This document shows positions 24,601-35,909 of a DNA stretch of 64,000 bases, one piece after another. Made by a program: the position numbers and the translations under genes. Numbering within the stretch: position 1 is the first letter of the stretch; the number at the start of each line of letters is the position of its first letter. A model generated the notes under the pieces. It searched no databases. It was given only the letters and a program-made list of their open reading frames with translations, and was not told the DNA's origin. Source of the DNA: Scortum barcoo (lineage: Eukaryota; Chordata; Actinopteri; Centrarchiformes; Terapontidae); the NCBI GenBank assembly GCA_023238725.1, contig CM041552.1, positions 10,109,647 to 10,173,646 on the forward strand, given 5' to 3'.

Positions 24601-27600
24601 GCTAACTTTTATACTTTAACTTACAAGTACTTTAGAAGACTATGACTTCTTTAGATGTAACATTTCAAGATTATCTCACAAGTTTGCTTTGTCTCACATA
24701 AAAAAAGCTTCAATTATGTATATTACACTGAAAAAATGGAGGTTGGTGCTCACGGTTTGAACTGTTCCTTGAGTTGGACCAGGTTTCTGATGTACTGCTC
24801 ACAGATGACTCCTGACCCGTGTCTGAACTGCTGTAGGTCGCCCACAGGGGGCGCTGACTTATCTTGGTGCCCTTCCTGCTGTATCGCTCTTCTGAGTTCA
24901 TTGGAGTGCTTGCTCTCATTGGCCCACCCAGGTCAAAATCATACCCAGACTTGCCCTCTGACCCCTCATCCTGAAGAGCAGGGGCGAGGGAGGTGTGGAC
25001 GCTGGTCTTGTCTGTCATGCCCAGGTAATGCCGGTAATCTATGGGAACATAAGCTCGTGCACGGGGAGTCAGGGTCTCGGTTTCCTCCGATGATCTTCTT
25101 GGCATTGCACCTTTTTCGGTGTTCTGCCTCTGCTTCCTGCTCTGGGAGTGGACAGGGCTAACATCGATTTTCAGGTCCATTTGATCTTTTTCATCAGGAG
25201 CACTCAGAGAAAACATGCTGGTGGCACGACGCATAGAATTTGCACGACTGCTTGAATTGCTAAAGCTGTCTTTTCTGTTTTTCGGAGAACGAGCTTCTTT
25301 TCCAGAACTGCTTTGTGGTTTTGTGGATTTCTCCTCTCTATTAGAGTCTTTTGAGCTCCTTTTGGACTCTCTCTGCTGCTCAGCTGTGGTATAATTAGAC
25401 AGGTGGTTGATATCATTTCCTCTTGACCCAGACTGTCTATCATGAGGCGACTTTGATCGATTCTGAGTAGGTGATTTCATGACAACTGGTCTTGTTTTCT
25501 CGAAAGCAGCTGGTGCGCGGGACACCTCAGGGTCACCACACTTTAACTCCTGAGATGGAAGCTGGGAACCTATTGGCTCTTTCCTTTTGGGGCTTTTGGG
25601 TTTGTCAAAGGAAAATGATCCCTTTGTATCTGACGTAGCGTCATCCCAGAAGTCAAGGAGAGTGTTGAATTGTGTTCGGCTCGTGCCTAGGCTAGGGGAC
25701 AACTTTTCTATCCTTTGATTCAAGGGAAGAACCGTAAAATGATGATGATTTCTGTCAGAGTCTTCCTCATCACTGCCATTATTTCCAATTGACCTCAGGT
25801 CATACTCTGACTTTGTAAATCTTTTGTTCAGTTTTGCCTGGTTTGCACCGCGACCAACTTTGCCCTCACCGAGAGGTTTAGGTTTGCCCGTGTAAAACAC
25901 GGGCTTGTTCCTCTCTTGCTCCCAGAAAGATTTGAGCTGTTTTATCCTCTCTGCAGTACTGTCTTGATGTGGTAAACCTTGTCTGTTAACTCTGTCTTTA
26001 TTTGATGTATCCTCTTTTCGTTTTGGAGACATGTTTGATTGCATATTTCTATCCTCACTGTCCCTCCTCTTAACATCTTCACTTGAACTTCTATGCACTT
26101 GTGTTTTGGGGGTTATTTGCACATCATTCACACCTTGCTTAAAGTCCATATACGGGCTATTTCTGGACAAATAGGGCTTCTCAGAGTCTGGAGTGTCCCT
26201 TGTTTGGAGATCTGTATCAAGTTGAAATACTGATATAGTCTTGGGCAGTTCATCTTGCAGGAGGGTTTCTCTAGACTGGGAAATAGCATCAGGTTGTGGA
26301 CTTGATTTGACTAAATTGCTGCTCTCAGATTCTTGACTCAATCTGGACTGGATGGGTATTTTTGGCTGTGGACTTTGTCTGGCTACAGATAAAACCTCAG
26401 TGTTTGAATTTCCTTTGTCAGATACTTGGGAAATGGATGCTAATTTTAAATAATCAGAGTTGTATGTGGGGTCATTATTGTTCTTTCGTATAGAAGTATT
26501 CATCATCAAACTTTCTACCACCTGGTTGTTATTTAAGTGAAGATTGTCTCCTGTCTCTTTCAGTGGACTGACTACCAGCTGCTGTTCTCTTTCATCCCTA
26601 TGAATACCCTTACCATTGTATATTCCAAGAACAGAGGGCATATCAGACACTCTGTTAGGTTTGTTCACCTTCTCCTCATCTTTCTCTGCTGATAGCTGAG
26701 CAGGTTTGTGTCCTTTCTCTCTTGGTGTGATTGATTTGCTGATAAGTATTTTAGGGCCCATGTTGCTCTTCTCCCAGAATGACTTAAGATGAGAGATTTG
26801 GGGTGGTTGGCTTTCATCGTTATTATCTTCAAATTTCTGTGACCGCATTCTTTCTCCGGTGTCCTCTTTTTGTGTTTCAGTAGGTTCCTTGTGGCCTATT
26901 CTGTCTGTGGCTCCTAACTCTTTAGACTCATTGGTATGTCTTTGTAAGTGGCCCCTCTTCAATTCTAAAGTTTCCTTCTTTCTGTCACTTGTAATATCAC
27001 CAGCATCTTTTCTTGATGAATCTTCGCCTCTTAATTTGCTGATTTCTACGCGTTTGTCAGGAATCTTTGCAGTCTCTGGACTGTCCTCTGTATTTAGCCA
27101 ATCACTGCTGTCTGTGCTGCGGCTGAACCAGTCCAGCACCTTCGCGATGGAGTCCTCATCACCAGTGGGACTGGTGGTCTGGGTGGATAATTTGAACACG
27201 TGTTTCTGATTTGATTTATTCTGTAACTGATCATCAGACTTGTCGATGAAGTTGAGATCATAAGATACTGGAGGATCTGGATCTGAAAAGAAAGGTATGA
27301 AACGGGAATTAAATTGAATATAGTCTGAAAACTACTGCTGTCTCTGTTGCAACAGGTTTGCTCTATTTCTCAGGCACTCACTTTTATTAACAAGACCAAG
27401 AGTCATTCTAGTAACACACTGAGGTTGTATTTTTCTAACATGACTTTATTGTGCAGCTAAAAAGCCTAATAAGATTAATGCTTACTTTCAATTTTTCCAC
27501 TGGGAATCAATGACCCTTTAAAAAATGTGTTTCCTGCAAGCGACTGACAATTTTTGATGGACAGAAGAAACATAACTACAACCACATTTTATTTCAGTGG

Positions 27601-30600
27601 TTCCTAACCTGGTGTCTGGTCCCAAGAAAGGTTCCATGACATAAGTAAAGGAATAAGAAAGAAATACAAAGACATGCTTTTTCTTGTAAAACACTGCAGT
27701 TTCATCTCTTCTGATCTCAAAATAGCCTTAAAATGAAACAATCTGAGAAGACAATGTCAACCTGAGGTTGGATTGCTCACAACTCTCATCACAAGTAGCC
27801 ACAAGTAGCTTCATTTTAAGGGTCCACCTGCCCCAGTTGCCATTGAATGACAAGTTGAAGCATAATACAGAAGGTAAGAGTTTTTTCTTTGTTACTGAAC
27901 TCACCCACGGTGCTTTGAGGCAAACTCAGGTCTTCCCTCCTCATTGCTGTTCCCACACTGTTTTCTCTATCTGAATCCTGAATGCTGCCAGGATGCAGGA
28001 TGATGGTGTTTGATGCTGCACATTTTCTTTGTGTCTCATCATTTCCTTCATCAATCTTCTGTGGGATTTCTCTGTTGATGGATGCATCGCTCCTGGTGTA
28101 TGTGGGTTGTCTGAAATTGTGAAGGTTGTGAGTTGCTTTGGAAGGATCAGGGAGTTTCATTAAAACCTTTGGGTGAGAGTCGCTGGAGGAATCGTCCACC
28201 GACCTGTCTCTTATTAAAGAAGGTGGGTTTCTTTCTCTCTCCAAACTGGAATTAGATGACAGCTGAGATACATCACAGGGTGGCTGATGGGAGTTTTCTA
28301 AAGATTTGGATGGCTGAGCAGGCTGAGCAGGCTGAGAAACTTCATTAGCAACTACATTTGTCTGAGGCGTTTCATCTTGGCCCTTAATGTAGGACTGGTT
28401 TGAGCTCCCGCTGGACCCTCGCTGGAGGCTCCGTCTCGGGGCAGGAACAACCCCTGCTGATGCTCCCTGAGCCTCTAACCCTGAGCCATTGCTTTCTGAC
28501 TGACTGGAGGTACGTCTTGAGAGAAATGTCCTCTTCTTTGGCACCGGCCTGAACCCTACGGAGGAGCCCTCTGATGTGACGGAGCCCCCTGAGGTCTGAC
28601 TGGCCTCTCCTGCTGGGGGGCTCTTCAGTGGAGAAATGGGCTCTGAGGGAAACACAGAAGAAAGACTCAGTCTAGAACATACATTTGATGTGCTGCCATC
28701 CCTTTCCACATTTATTTTAATGTGTCATGTCAATCTGCTTGTTTTCAACTGCAGTTCAAACCTGTCTCAGATGACTCCTGGTCTCGACTGGCTGACATGT
28801 CATTATTATTTTCAGGCTGCTCAACAACAATAAGGGACGCACGATTGAAAGGGTTGTTTCTTGGCTTGAAGGAAAAAAAATAGTATTGTTTTACATTACA
28901 ATAACTGCAATATGACTGTAACAAGCACCACACATAGGAACAAGCGTGCTGAAAAGAGCTGTTATATGTGTACCGTTCTTGGAGAGCGGACCGCCGAATT
29001 TACATTCTCTTTTTCTGCATCACTATGGGAAACAAAAATTGAAATGTTTAGGTGGGGAAGGTAATTTTAATAGAAATAAAAGCACAAGTTCATGACAAGG
29101 CAAATCAACAGCAAGGCCTGTGATTTTTTTCTCAAAATCATACTGTCATATGCATGACTGGGGCCTGCTGACTCGTAAATAATGCCGATATCAAAGACAA
29201 AGATGTCTGCCCAACCTAACCAACCAAAATACTTCTCTCAAACTGTGAGAGAAGTAAGAGGGAACAGTCGCTAAGATAAACACAATATTTGGTATATTGA
29301 GGCAGAAAAAGATGGATGCATATTATAGGATACAAATCTTGAAGTAATTGCATTCAAAATTAATGTAATGCAGTAATTAAATAAAGGAAACTAGCGTCAT
29401 CATATTGCAAAATAGTTTGGAACAATTACATTCTTGTGTCGGTTGTATGTTCAGGAAATTTAAAGCCTTCTGCACAAAGTACAGAAGACTGGCCAAATCA
29501 AATATTGACCCAACTTATAAAAGAAGGGTGTTAAAGGTGCCTCAGCTATGGCATAAAGCAACTTAAATGCATATTTTGCAGTGTTTGCAAAGTTTTAGTC
29601 TCATTAATCTGATGTCATAAACTGTAATCATATTTAAGATGTCGCATTAACCCAGGTACTTTGAAAAATAAAAGAATTAAAACATCATCATGCTGGCATA
29701 ATCATACAGTTCAAAGTAACAGGGCAGTAACATCCGGATCCTTTTGGGAGAAACCTCATCACCTCTCATTTAGAGTAATTATGCTGAAAGCTCTATTGAC
29801 ACTTTAAACACTCCAAATAAACTATGAGCCTGTTTTCCCTTCATACAGTCAGACCACATCCTGCAGTGGTGTGAGCAGTTAGCTGCTGCTGGGCTATAAA
29901 ACAGGTATGTTCCCAGTTAGCAACACCTATGTTTGCACAGGAGTCACAAGACGCTGCACACACTGCACACACACACGCGCATAAATATGCACTGATACAG
30001 TGGGAAAGAGAGAGAGAGGAGCTGAAACAGTATGTCAGATTGATTGAGTTATTTGTTCTGAATTTGACCTTTGTAGTAGCATCTTTAAGGCAGACTTGAG
30101 GGAATCTGCATGATATGTGTTAGTGCCTGATTTTAACAGGCTGAATAAGAACATGAAATAAGGAGCACGAGGAGGTCATGAAGAGACAGTGAGGTGCATC
30201 TGTGAATAGGAAAGGATTGTGTACTCCTGTGGCTGGAGAGCCTCCAAACATCTGGCGGGTTTTGGTGGTGCGACGATGTCTGAACCCCGACTGCTGGGTG
30301 TCCTGGATCTTTCCATTCTAAGAGACCCATCTGCAGCAGAAAAAAAAAAAGGGAAAGGAGCTGAGCTGACGGGATTTTTATGAATAACAAAAGTTGTGCA
30401 ATCAATTTTAACATGTGCTGACTTTGGGCAGATATTTAGGCTGAATTCTTTCCTTCTCCTGTATGTTACTCACATTGCGATCTGTAAGCAAACTTTAGAG
30501 GGAAAATCAAAACATTACATTTTCACCTGTTCATCGAGCAGCAGGATTTTGTTTGTGATCCCACAGTTGTCAGTGTGTTCTGCTCTGAAGGATAAAGTGT

Positions 30601-32890
30601 TTGCCTCAAGCAAAACCAGTGTTTAAATCTACTTTACTGAGCCACTTTACTCTAATCATCTTCCCCACTGTAATGTTCACTAAGTCCTTTGTGCAGGCAC
30701 CAGCAGTGGGCGACGCAGTCTGTGAAAAGTTGGATTTCAAACTACGGTTTCACCCCCAGGCAAAGATTTTATCCTTTCCGGCTGACGGCAGACATCTGAG
30801 AGGTCATGAAAATACCTCTGAGGATGTAACCTGCTGTTGGGTAACAGGTGACGACCTAAAGTCTGTAACAGAGTAAAGTCCAGTAATGCACCCTTTGTCA
30901 ACAGTGTAGAACACACACCTAAACCCGCTTTCCTCTGTTTCATGGAGGCCAGGATGATTTCCGAGCCGTGGATCTTGTCCATGTGCCTGCGAGACTTGGC
31001 CTCATAAAACCACTCTCCGGTCAGGTACTTCCGCTTGATGTCTGACTCTGAGCCACTGTTCAGTATTTTCTCCAAATTCCTGGAGCGAAATCACAAAAGA
31101 AACGTGTACAAAACGCTTAAGCCGACAGGTTTTTCTGTATGGTTATTCATTGTCTTTTCATGCAGTAATGGTAATCCCCTCTGAAGTTATTAAAAGCACA
31201 CGAGATATTGCACCTCTCCAGCCCAGCGGCCACAGAGACACAAAAAAGACCCTCTCTCTCCTCTGAAAGAACAGACACAAGACGACGCTCCCTTTAAGCT
31301 GCACTGAATGGAGAATCGGACACCTTTTAGATTCACTTTGAGCAGCGCTAATCTCTAAATATGAGGTGAAATATAAATCCAAGGACAGACAAAGAGGAGA
31401 CAGGCCTCAGTGGGGTGTTTTGAAGTGCTTCATGCCACATGTGCAAATGGATTTCCCCTCGACTAGAGAATTATTATAGATTTGGGTTAAAAACAACTAA
31501 ATGTGTTCAGTTAAAATGTCTAAGATGAAGTTCATCAGCTATTTCAAAGCCTAGAAATGTTGACACAGTGTACCTGAGGAGATTAAGTTGATCAGGTTTC
31601 CTGTTGGAACTCAAATCTTTGTATGATTCTGTAATTTTCTCTCCTGTTGTTTTGTTTATTCTGAACATCACTCTGTTCTGCCGCTTGTTTTTACACTGTT
31701 CACTCCCGAGGCAGCTCAGCACTGAGGAACAAACAATGTTGATTACTTAATCAACTCTTTATGACACCACATATTTTTCCTGTGCTTCATCATCAGCTTT
31801 ACACAATGGATCTATCTAAAGGAAGGAATTCAGAAAAACATTTCCATCAAGTTGAAATTGAATCAAAGGCATCAAATCGACTCATCTCTCCTCTGGACGG
31901 TGAAGCACGGCGGTCATGTGAAAAAAGGGTAGCACATTATTACAGGCTGTTGGCTTAATCCTTTTACACCAGACTGCTGGAGACACAGCGAGCATTCAGC
32001 CCCCCGCTGATAAAAAACTTGGCCGGCCAATTCCATTAAACTCACAAAGAACAGCACATTGTTTCATGACACTCTTGGAAATAAAATGAAATGCCACCCC
32101 AAAGAGGGTACGTTTGTTTTAGTCTTTTTTGTAGGTTTACATGCATGGTTGCGTTTTGATGGGAAAAGCAGAAGTTTCACCCTTTGTTTCAGCACATGGG
32201 AGAGGTGAGGAAGGATGACGGGGTCTCTTGTTTGTCTTAACAAGTCTTGAATGTAGTGCACGCTGCAAGGAATGTTTGACCCCTCCCAAAGCTTCAGCAG
32301 CGAGGTTAGGAGGAGTTGAAATTTAAGTTTGAAGTTTAAGTTGCAATATTTAACATTTTTCTTGAAAGGAGGCGGCATCAAGATGTGCGATCCTCCCGCT
32401 CTTTATAGGTGAGGTGTTTCTCATCACTGAGGCGTTTAAGGGTTTCTATTCTTGTCCATCAGAGCAGCATGATCCCCTCCCACGTGTGGACTTGCTGTAA
32501 TCTAATTGCTCATCTCACATTGAGGCCTCTCAGTGATGGAGGCAACGTCTGTGTCCGGCCAAGCTGTTATTGTGTTATTCTATTATGGCCAGACAAGTTT
32601 TGACGAGCATGTTTACTGTCCCACAAAGGCCCCCTCTCACAAAGCGGGCACTTGGAGCACTTATTAAATCATTAAAATGAGATTAGCTGCACAACACAAG
32701 CTAAAGCATCAGCCAAACCATTTCTGCTCGAGTAAAATAACCCGAGATTCTGGTTTCTTTTGTCTGATGATGGCCCGACATATCTCTACCTGATTCGCTC
32801 CTCCTCGGCCTTTTTCAGTTCGGCGTCCCTCCTCAGCACGGTCATTATCACCCCCTGCTCCTCCTCCGTCAGGTGGCTCAGGTCGATCAT
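18606..32890 (-). CDS. sytl2: Synaptotagmin-like protein 2 (Slp2), 18 coding exons
   Basis: Slp2 is a Rab27 effector that tethers vesicles to the plasma membrane. Exons in coding order: 32890-32790, 31079-30925, 30330-30225, 29022-28974, 28864-28762, 28642-27905, 27282-24754, 23603-23490, 23400-23350, 23253-23159, 23064-22948, 22397-22228, 21430-21328, 21205-21044, 20813-20729, 20574-20499, 19951-19746, 18754-18606. Every junction is GT-AG and in phase, giving 1702 residues ending in TAA. Residues 1-80 form the Slp homology domain (MIDLSHLTEEEQGVIM, TGEWFYEAKSRRHMDKIHG) without zinc fingers, as in Slp2. C2A spans about 1403-1525 (SDPYVKSYL, FGRNSFLGEVDVDL). C2B spans about 1540-1690 (PDTSRKSRQKTRVL, HTMVYDGI, VDWMDST). 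The DP-HLKKMSKSVP element precedes C2A. Exons 6-9 are all phase 1-1, so they can be skipped freely. The chosen ATG (at 32,890) is the family start; the 5' UTR exons were not resolved. Two donors (after exons 3 and 4) read GTACAC, which is weak. Confidence 0.92.
18870..19210. repeat. hAT-like MITE, degraded
   Basis: The left part reads CGTGCCTCCCAGCCACTTGT and the right part GAGTTAGGAACCAGTGG, roughly inverted to each other and similar to the ends of the element at 33,717-33,952. It lies in the last sytl2 intron. It is old and diverged, so the borders are approximate. Confidence 0.35.
20020..20465. repeat. MITE-like inverted-end repeat in a sytl2 intron
   Basis: The left end (TTTGACATTTCAGGAAATAC, GATTCCACTCTTA) faces the right end (CATGAGAGCAGCATTGATTT...CTTTCCCAAAATGC), with GTTTCCAATCTTTATGCAAA inside. 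This fits the family of the 2,527-3,345 element. Confidence 0.45.
24754..27282 (-). CDS. sytl2: Giant exon 7 of sytl2 (843 codons)
   Basis: This single open exon of 2,529 bases encodes half of Slp2 (about residues 418-1260). It opens with DPDPPVSYDLNFIDKS and ends ETWSNSRNSSN before a GTGAGC donor. The composition is low in hydrophobic residues and rich in Ser, Lys, Asp and Glu, which fits a disordered linker. Three tryptophan motifs of one kind stand out: HLKSFWEKSN, QLKSFWEQER and LLDFWDDA, plus KVLDWFSRS near the start. It is phase 1 at both ends, so skipping keeps the frame; a long optional exon is also known for mammalian SYTL2. It is part of the sytl2 entry and listed for its size. Confidence 0.85.
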
Positions 32891-33084
32891 GGTTCCTCCT
32901 CCTGCTTCTCTCGACGGGCGGTTGTGGAGACGCTTGGCAGCAGAGGACGATCTCCAGCTGAGTCTGTCGCTGGCAGACAAATCATACAGCAACAAATGCA
33001 TGTTGTCACATATCCTAGAAAGCTTTTATTAGCTATTCATTTATTTCACGAGGCCGTTCAGGGGAGTAGCACTAACTTCTGGAC

Positions 33085-33215
33085 CACCTGTACGTAGATG
33101 TCCTCTATGGGCCCCTCCCTGCATTCACAGCTATTCATTCTACTGTCATTATAGGCCCTCCTCACATGAGCCCCCACCACCCGATCTACGCCCCTGAGCC
33201 TCTTCATGCCAAGGA
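33085..33215 (-). other. Unassigned exon-like open stretch upstream of sytl2
   Basis: On the minus strand a frame of about 48 codons starts MKRLRGVDRVVGAHVRRAYN and continues to EDIYVQVVQKL before a stop. A CT-rich stretch ending in CTTAAG just upstream could be an acceptor, and CAG|GTGGTC within the frame could be a donor. It may be a 5' UTR exon of sytl2, an exon of an unrecognised small gene, or chance. No family was recognised. Confidence 0.25.
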
Positions 33216-33716
33216 GAAGTGAAGCTTAAGCAGGAAAGAAATTTCTCTCTTAAAATGTCAGTATAATAGACATAAAAAGGTCTTACACAAGTGCTGAACC
33301 ACAGTGAGTTCCTGATTAGATCCATTTCAATCAAACATCTCCAACACTTGACCAACAATTCTACCAAATGAGTTGCGACTTATGTCTCTGTTCTGCAATG
33401 GAAAGTAGATTAGCTCTGTAACTATACTTTGTATGTGTATTTAAATCTTGAAGTACTTGTATGTTACCCGAGTATATGTAACTTTATATTTCAAATTCAC
33501 TTCACTTTAGAGAGAAATTTTGTGTATTTTACTCATTACATTAATATAAATTCAATTAGATTAATCATTACATGAATCTAATATGTTGCTTACTTTGCAG
33601 ACTAATTCATTTGACAGCTACAGTTTCAACTTTCTTTACAGATTAAGGTTTTACATAAAGAAAACATAAGGGGAGCTTATAAATAATAAAGCTTATGCAT
33701 TGATGTTGATTTACCC

Positions 33717-33952
33717 AGTGGTTTCTGACCTTTCTGGCTTCTGATGCCTCACAAACTGTTTGAGGCCCAAAGTGGTCAAATTGTTTAATAGTTTACAAAA
33801 AAAAGCAAAAATGGGGGCTGAAAACAGTTATGTTTAGCACAATCTTCTCTTGTTTTTTAATCCTTTCTTTGCTATTAATCATCTCACCACCACTTTGATT
33901 CAACCTCTGGCCCTTTGAAGGGGCCTGACCCTCAGGTTGGGAACCACTGAAC
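33717..33952. mobile_element. hAT-like MITE with inverted ends
   Basis: The left end CCAGTGGTTTCTGACC and the right end (reading inward) TCAGTGGTTCCCAACCTGAG are inverted repeats enclosing AT-rich, non-coding sequence. A related left end occurs at about 27,596 (CAGTGGTTCCTAACCTGG). The assignment to hAT is inferred from the end sequence; no clear 8-base target duplication was seen. Confidence 0.6.
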
Positions 33953-34504
33953 CTGTCTGCATATAAAGTAGTTCAAACTAGCTCAACCTCTTGCAGTAAC
34001 AACATTAAAATGCTGTGTACACATTGATGCATCAGTATTAAAACATCATTAATATAATGAGATTACTCATTGTGGTGTGGTGACATCAAATCATTTTATG
34101 TATATTTGTCCACAAAAAAGTAATAAAATAAAACCTTTCCTTGTAATTTAACAGGTACGATCTCTGCATGGAAATAAACAAACTGTGAGAACATTTTCAA
34201 CACTTTAACCTTGTCACGCAGTGGTTGACAGAAACTTGATACGTGTGCTGCAGTCACACACGTCTGTGCAGCTGCAGACAAAAGTGAACAAGCTGCAGAA
34301 AACTTCTCCTTTGTTTACATATTGCTTTTCTCTTTTCAACAGACTACATTAAATTTGATTAAGTTTGGCTCTAGAGGGAGCACACATGAAGGTTTTACAG
34401 GGGTACAAGTTTGTCTTTGCAGCTGCGAGGGATTTCCTTTATTGATCAAGTTTGCGTGATGGACTGTCAAAAGTTCGAGTTAGAAAGTGTTACATCATGT
34501 AACA

Positions 34505-34850
34505 TGACAGTGGTGGAAAGTAACTAAGTACCTTTACTCAAATACTGTACTTAAATACAGTTTGAGGGCACTTTATTTCCATTTTCTGCCACTTTATACT
34601 TGAACTTCACAACATTTCAGAGCATATTGTTTAGAATATTGTCCATTTTACTCTCCCTCTACATTTATCCAATAACTTTGGTTACTTTGCAGCTTCAGAC
34701 TAATAAAAATTAAATCAACAAATAAGTTATAATGTAATATTAGATAAGATAGATTTTTGCTAACTGTTTTTTATTATATAGATAAAAAGAAAACCTTATT
34801 GAACCCTGGACATAAATGTACTTTAATGATCAGAATCATCTCAGTACCTG
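34505..34850 (+). repeat. Teleost dispersed repeat (GTGGAAAGTAACTAAGTAC family)
   Basis: It starts AGTGGTGGAAAGTAACTAAG, continues with ACTCAAATACTGTACTT and CATTTTCTGCCACTTTATAC, and decays into AT-rich sequence. It is the best-preserved of three copies in the window (others at 110 and 57,009). It is non-coding. Confidence 0.55.
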
Positions 34851-34889
34851 TCAGTCTTTAGGTATTTTTACATTTGACATGTCGCCTAC

Positions 34890-35074
34890 CTCACAGGACT
34901 CCTGCAGGCTGCTCACAAACTGATGTGACTCCCATCCTGATGTCTCAGTTGGAAAAAGACAAAGAGAGAGAGCAGAAGTTTTGATCTCCTCCTGCTGCTG
35001 CTGGATGAGCTGGAGCTGTGACAGCAGCTGAGAGGAGGGCGGACTGTGAGGAGGACTGTGAGGACTGGGAGGAC
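34890..35074 (-). CDS. Candidate exon, Pro/Ser- and Gln-rich, gene unknown
   Basis: On the minus strand an open 185-base stretch lies between a plausible acceptor (CACATGTCAG) and a GTAGGC donor. It encodes SPHSPPHSPPSSQLLSQLQL followed by IQQQQEEIKTSAL and ends ESHQFVSSLQESCE. The first half is Pro/Ser-rich, the middle is Gln-rich and likely helical. A Met-Ser start also lies just upstream in frame. No partner exon was found, and the similarity to a known family is not clear. It could belong to an alternative 5' end of sytl2, to a separate small gene, or be chance. Confidence 0.3.
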
Positions 35075-35903
35075 CTGACATGTGCAGCCACAGCAGGGCA
35101 AACAGCTCAGAAGTTCAACAGTTCTTTAATGTTATAACCCATCTACACATTTGAGGCTGGTAAAGCAGCTTGTGGTGTGAAATAAAAGGTGTGTATTTTC
35201 TCCTTTCTTATTTCCTGTTTTTTTTTTTTTTTTTTACTCAAACCGAGGGATTTCAACTGTGCTGTAGTGGCAGGTGGCGTCCAGCAGGTGTCTCCCCAGG
35301 TTTGCCTCATCAGTGTGTTTAACAAAAGGGAGTGAACATCCCCACAGGCAGTGAGGGAGTTAAAGTATGTCTTTGTAATCTAGAAAATGCACTTAGAGTT
35401 TGAACTTTAAATATTCAATGCAGCTTAATGTCCCAATTTCTGTGAAAGCAGTGTTGTGCTGTTGTAGCTGGTTATGGTGTTGAATATTTTTTACCTCTTT
35501 GGTATCTGACTGAAACTAATGATTCACATCATAACTACCCGCTGACACATTCACAGTGTGTGTGACGTGTTAAGACGTTAGGACGTGTTTACTTACTTGA
35601 ACAATAAACTATTAATTTCGCTGTGAGCTGACTTTAGAGGGTGTTAAGACACTCTAGATTATACGTAATCAGTGGTTTACCAACATTTTAGCTTGTGACC
35701 ACCTGAAATAAAGCTTTTTAAGACACCCAGAGAAGAACAATTTACAGTCACAGTACTTTAGTCTCTTTAGCTTACCACAGTAGGTGCATATTCCTTTACT
35801 ATTCAGTATTTCAAGCATACCAAGGACCATGCATGTGCCACAATCCTTCCAACGTTGACCTTAACAAGAAACACACTTGAACAGTAGTTTGTGGAAGCTG
35901 CTC

Positions 35904-35909
35904 TTTATT
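35904..35909 (-). promoter_or_regulatory. picalm: Polyadenylation signal of picalm
   Basis: AATAAA on the minus strand lies 1.45 kb downstream of the distal stop codon. The sequence between (35,910-37,359) has no stretch resembling the repeat families listed here and reads like a long 3' UTR. Cleavage would fall near 35,885. Its use is inferred. Confidence 0.5.

Noticed and set aside
24736..25161. 141-codon plus-strand open frame
   Set aside because: It is the antisense shadow of the large sytl2 exon, whose minus-strand frame is in phase with both neighbours.
35140..35330. Minus-strand frame ending STVEIPRFE as a possible last exon of the orphan gene
   Set aside because: About 39 codons directly before a T-run, no clear acceptor and no link in phase to the candidate exon at 34,890-35,074.
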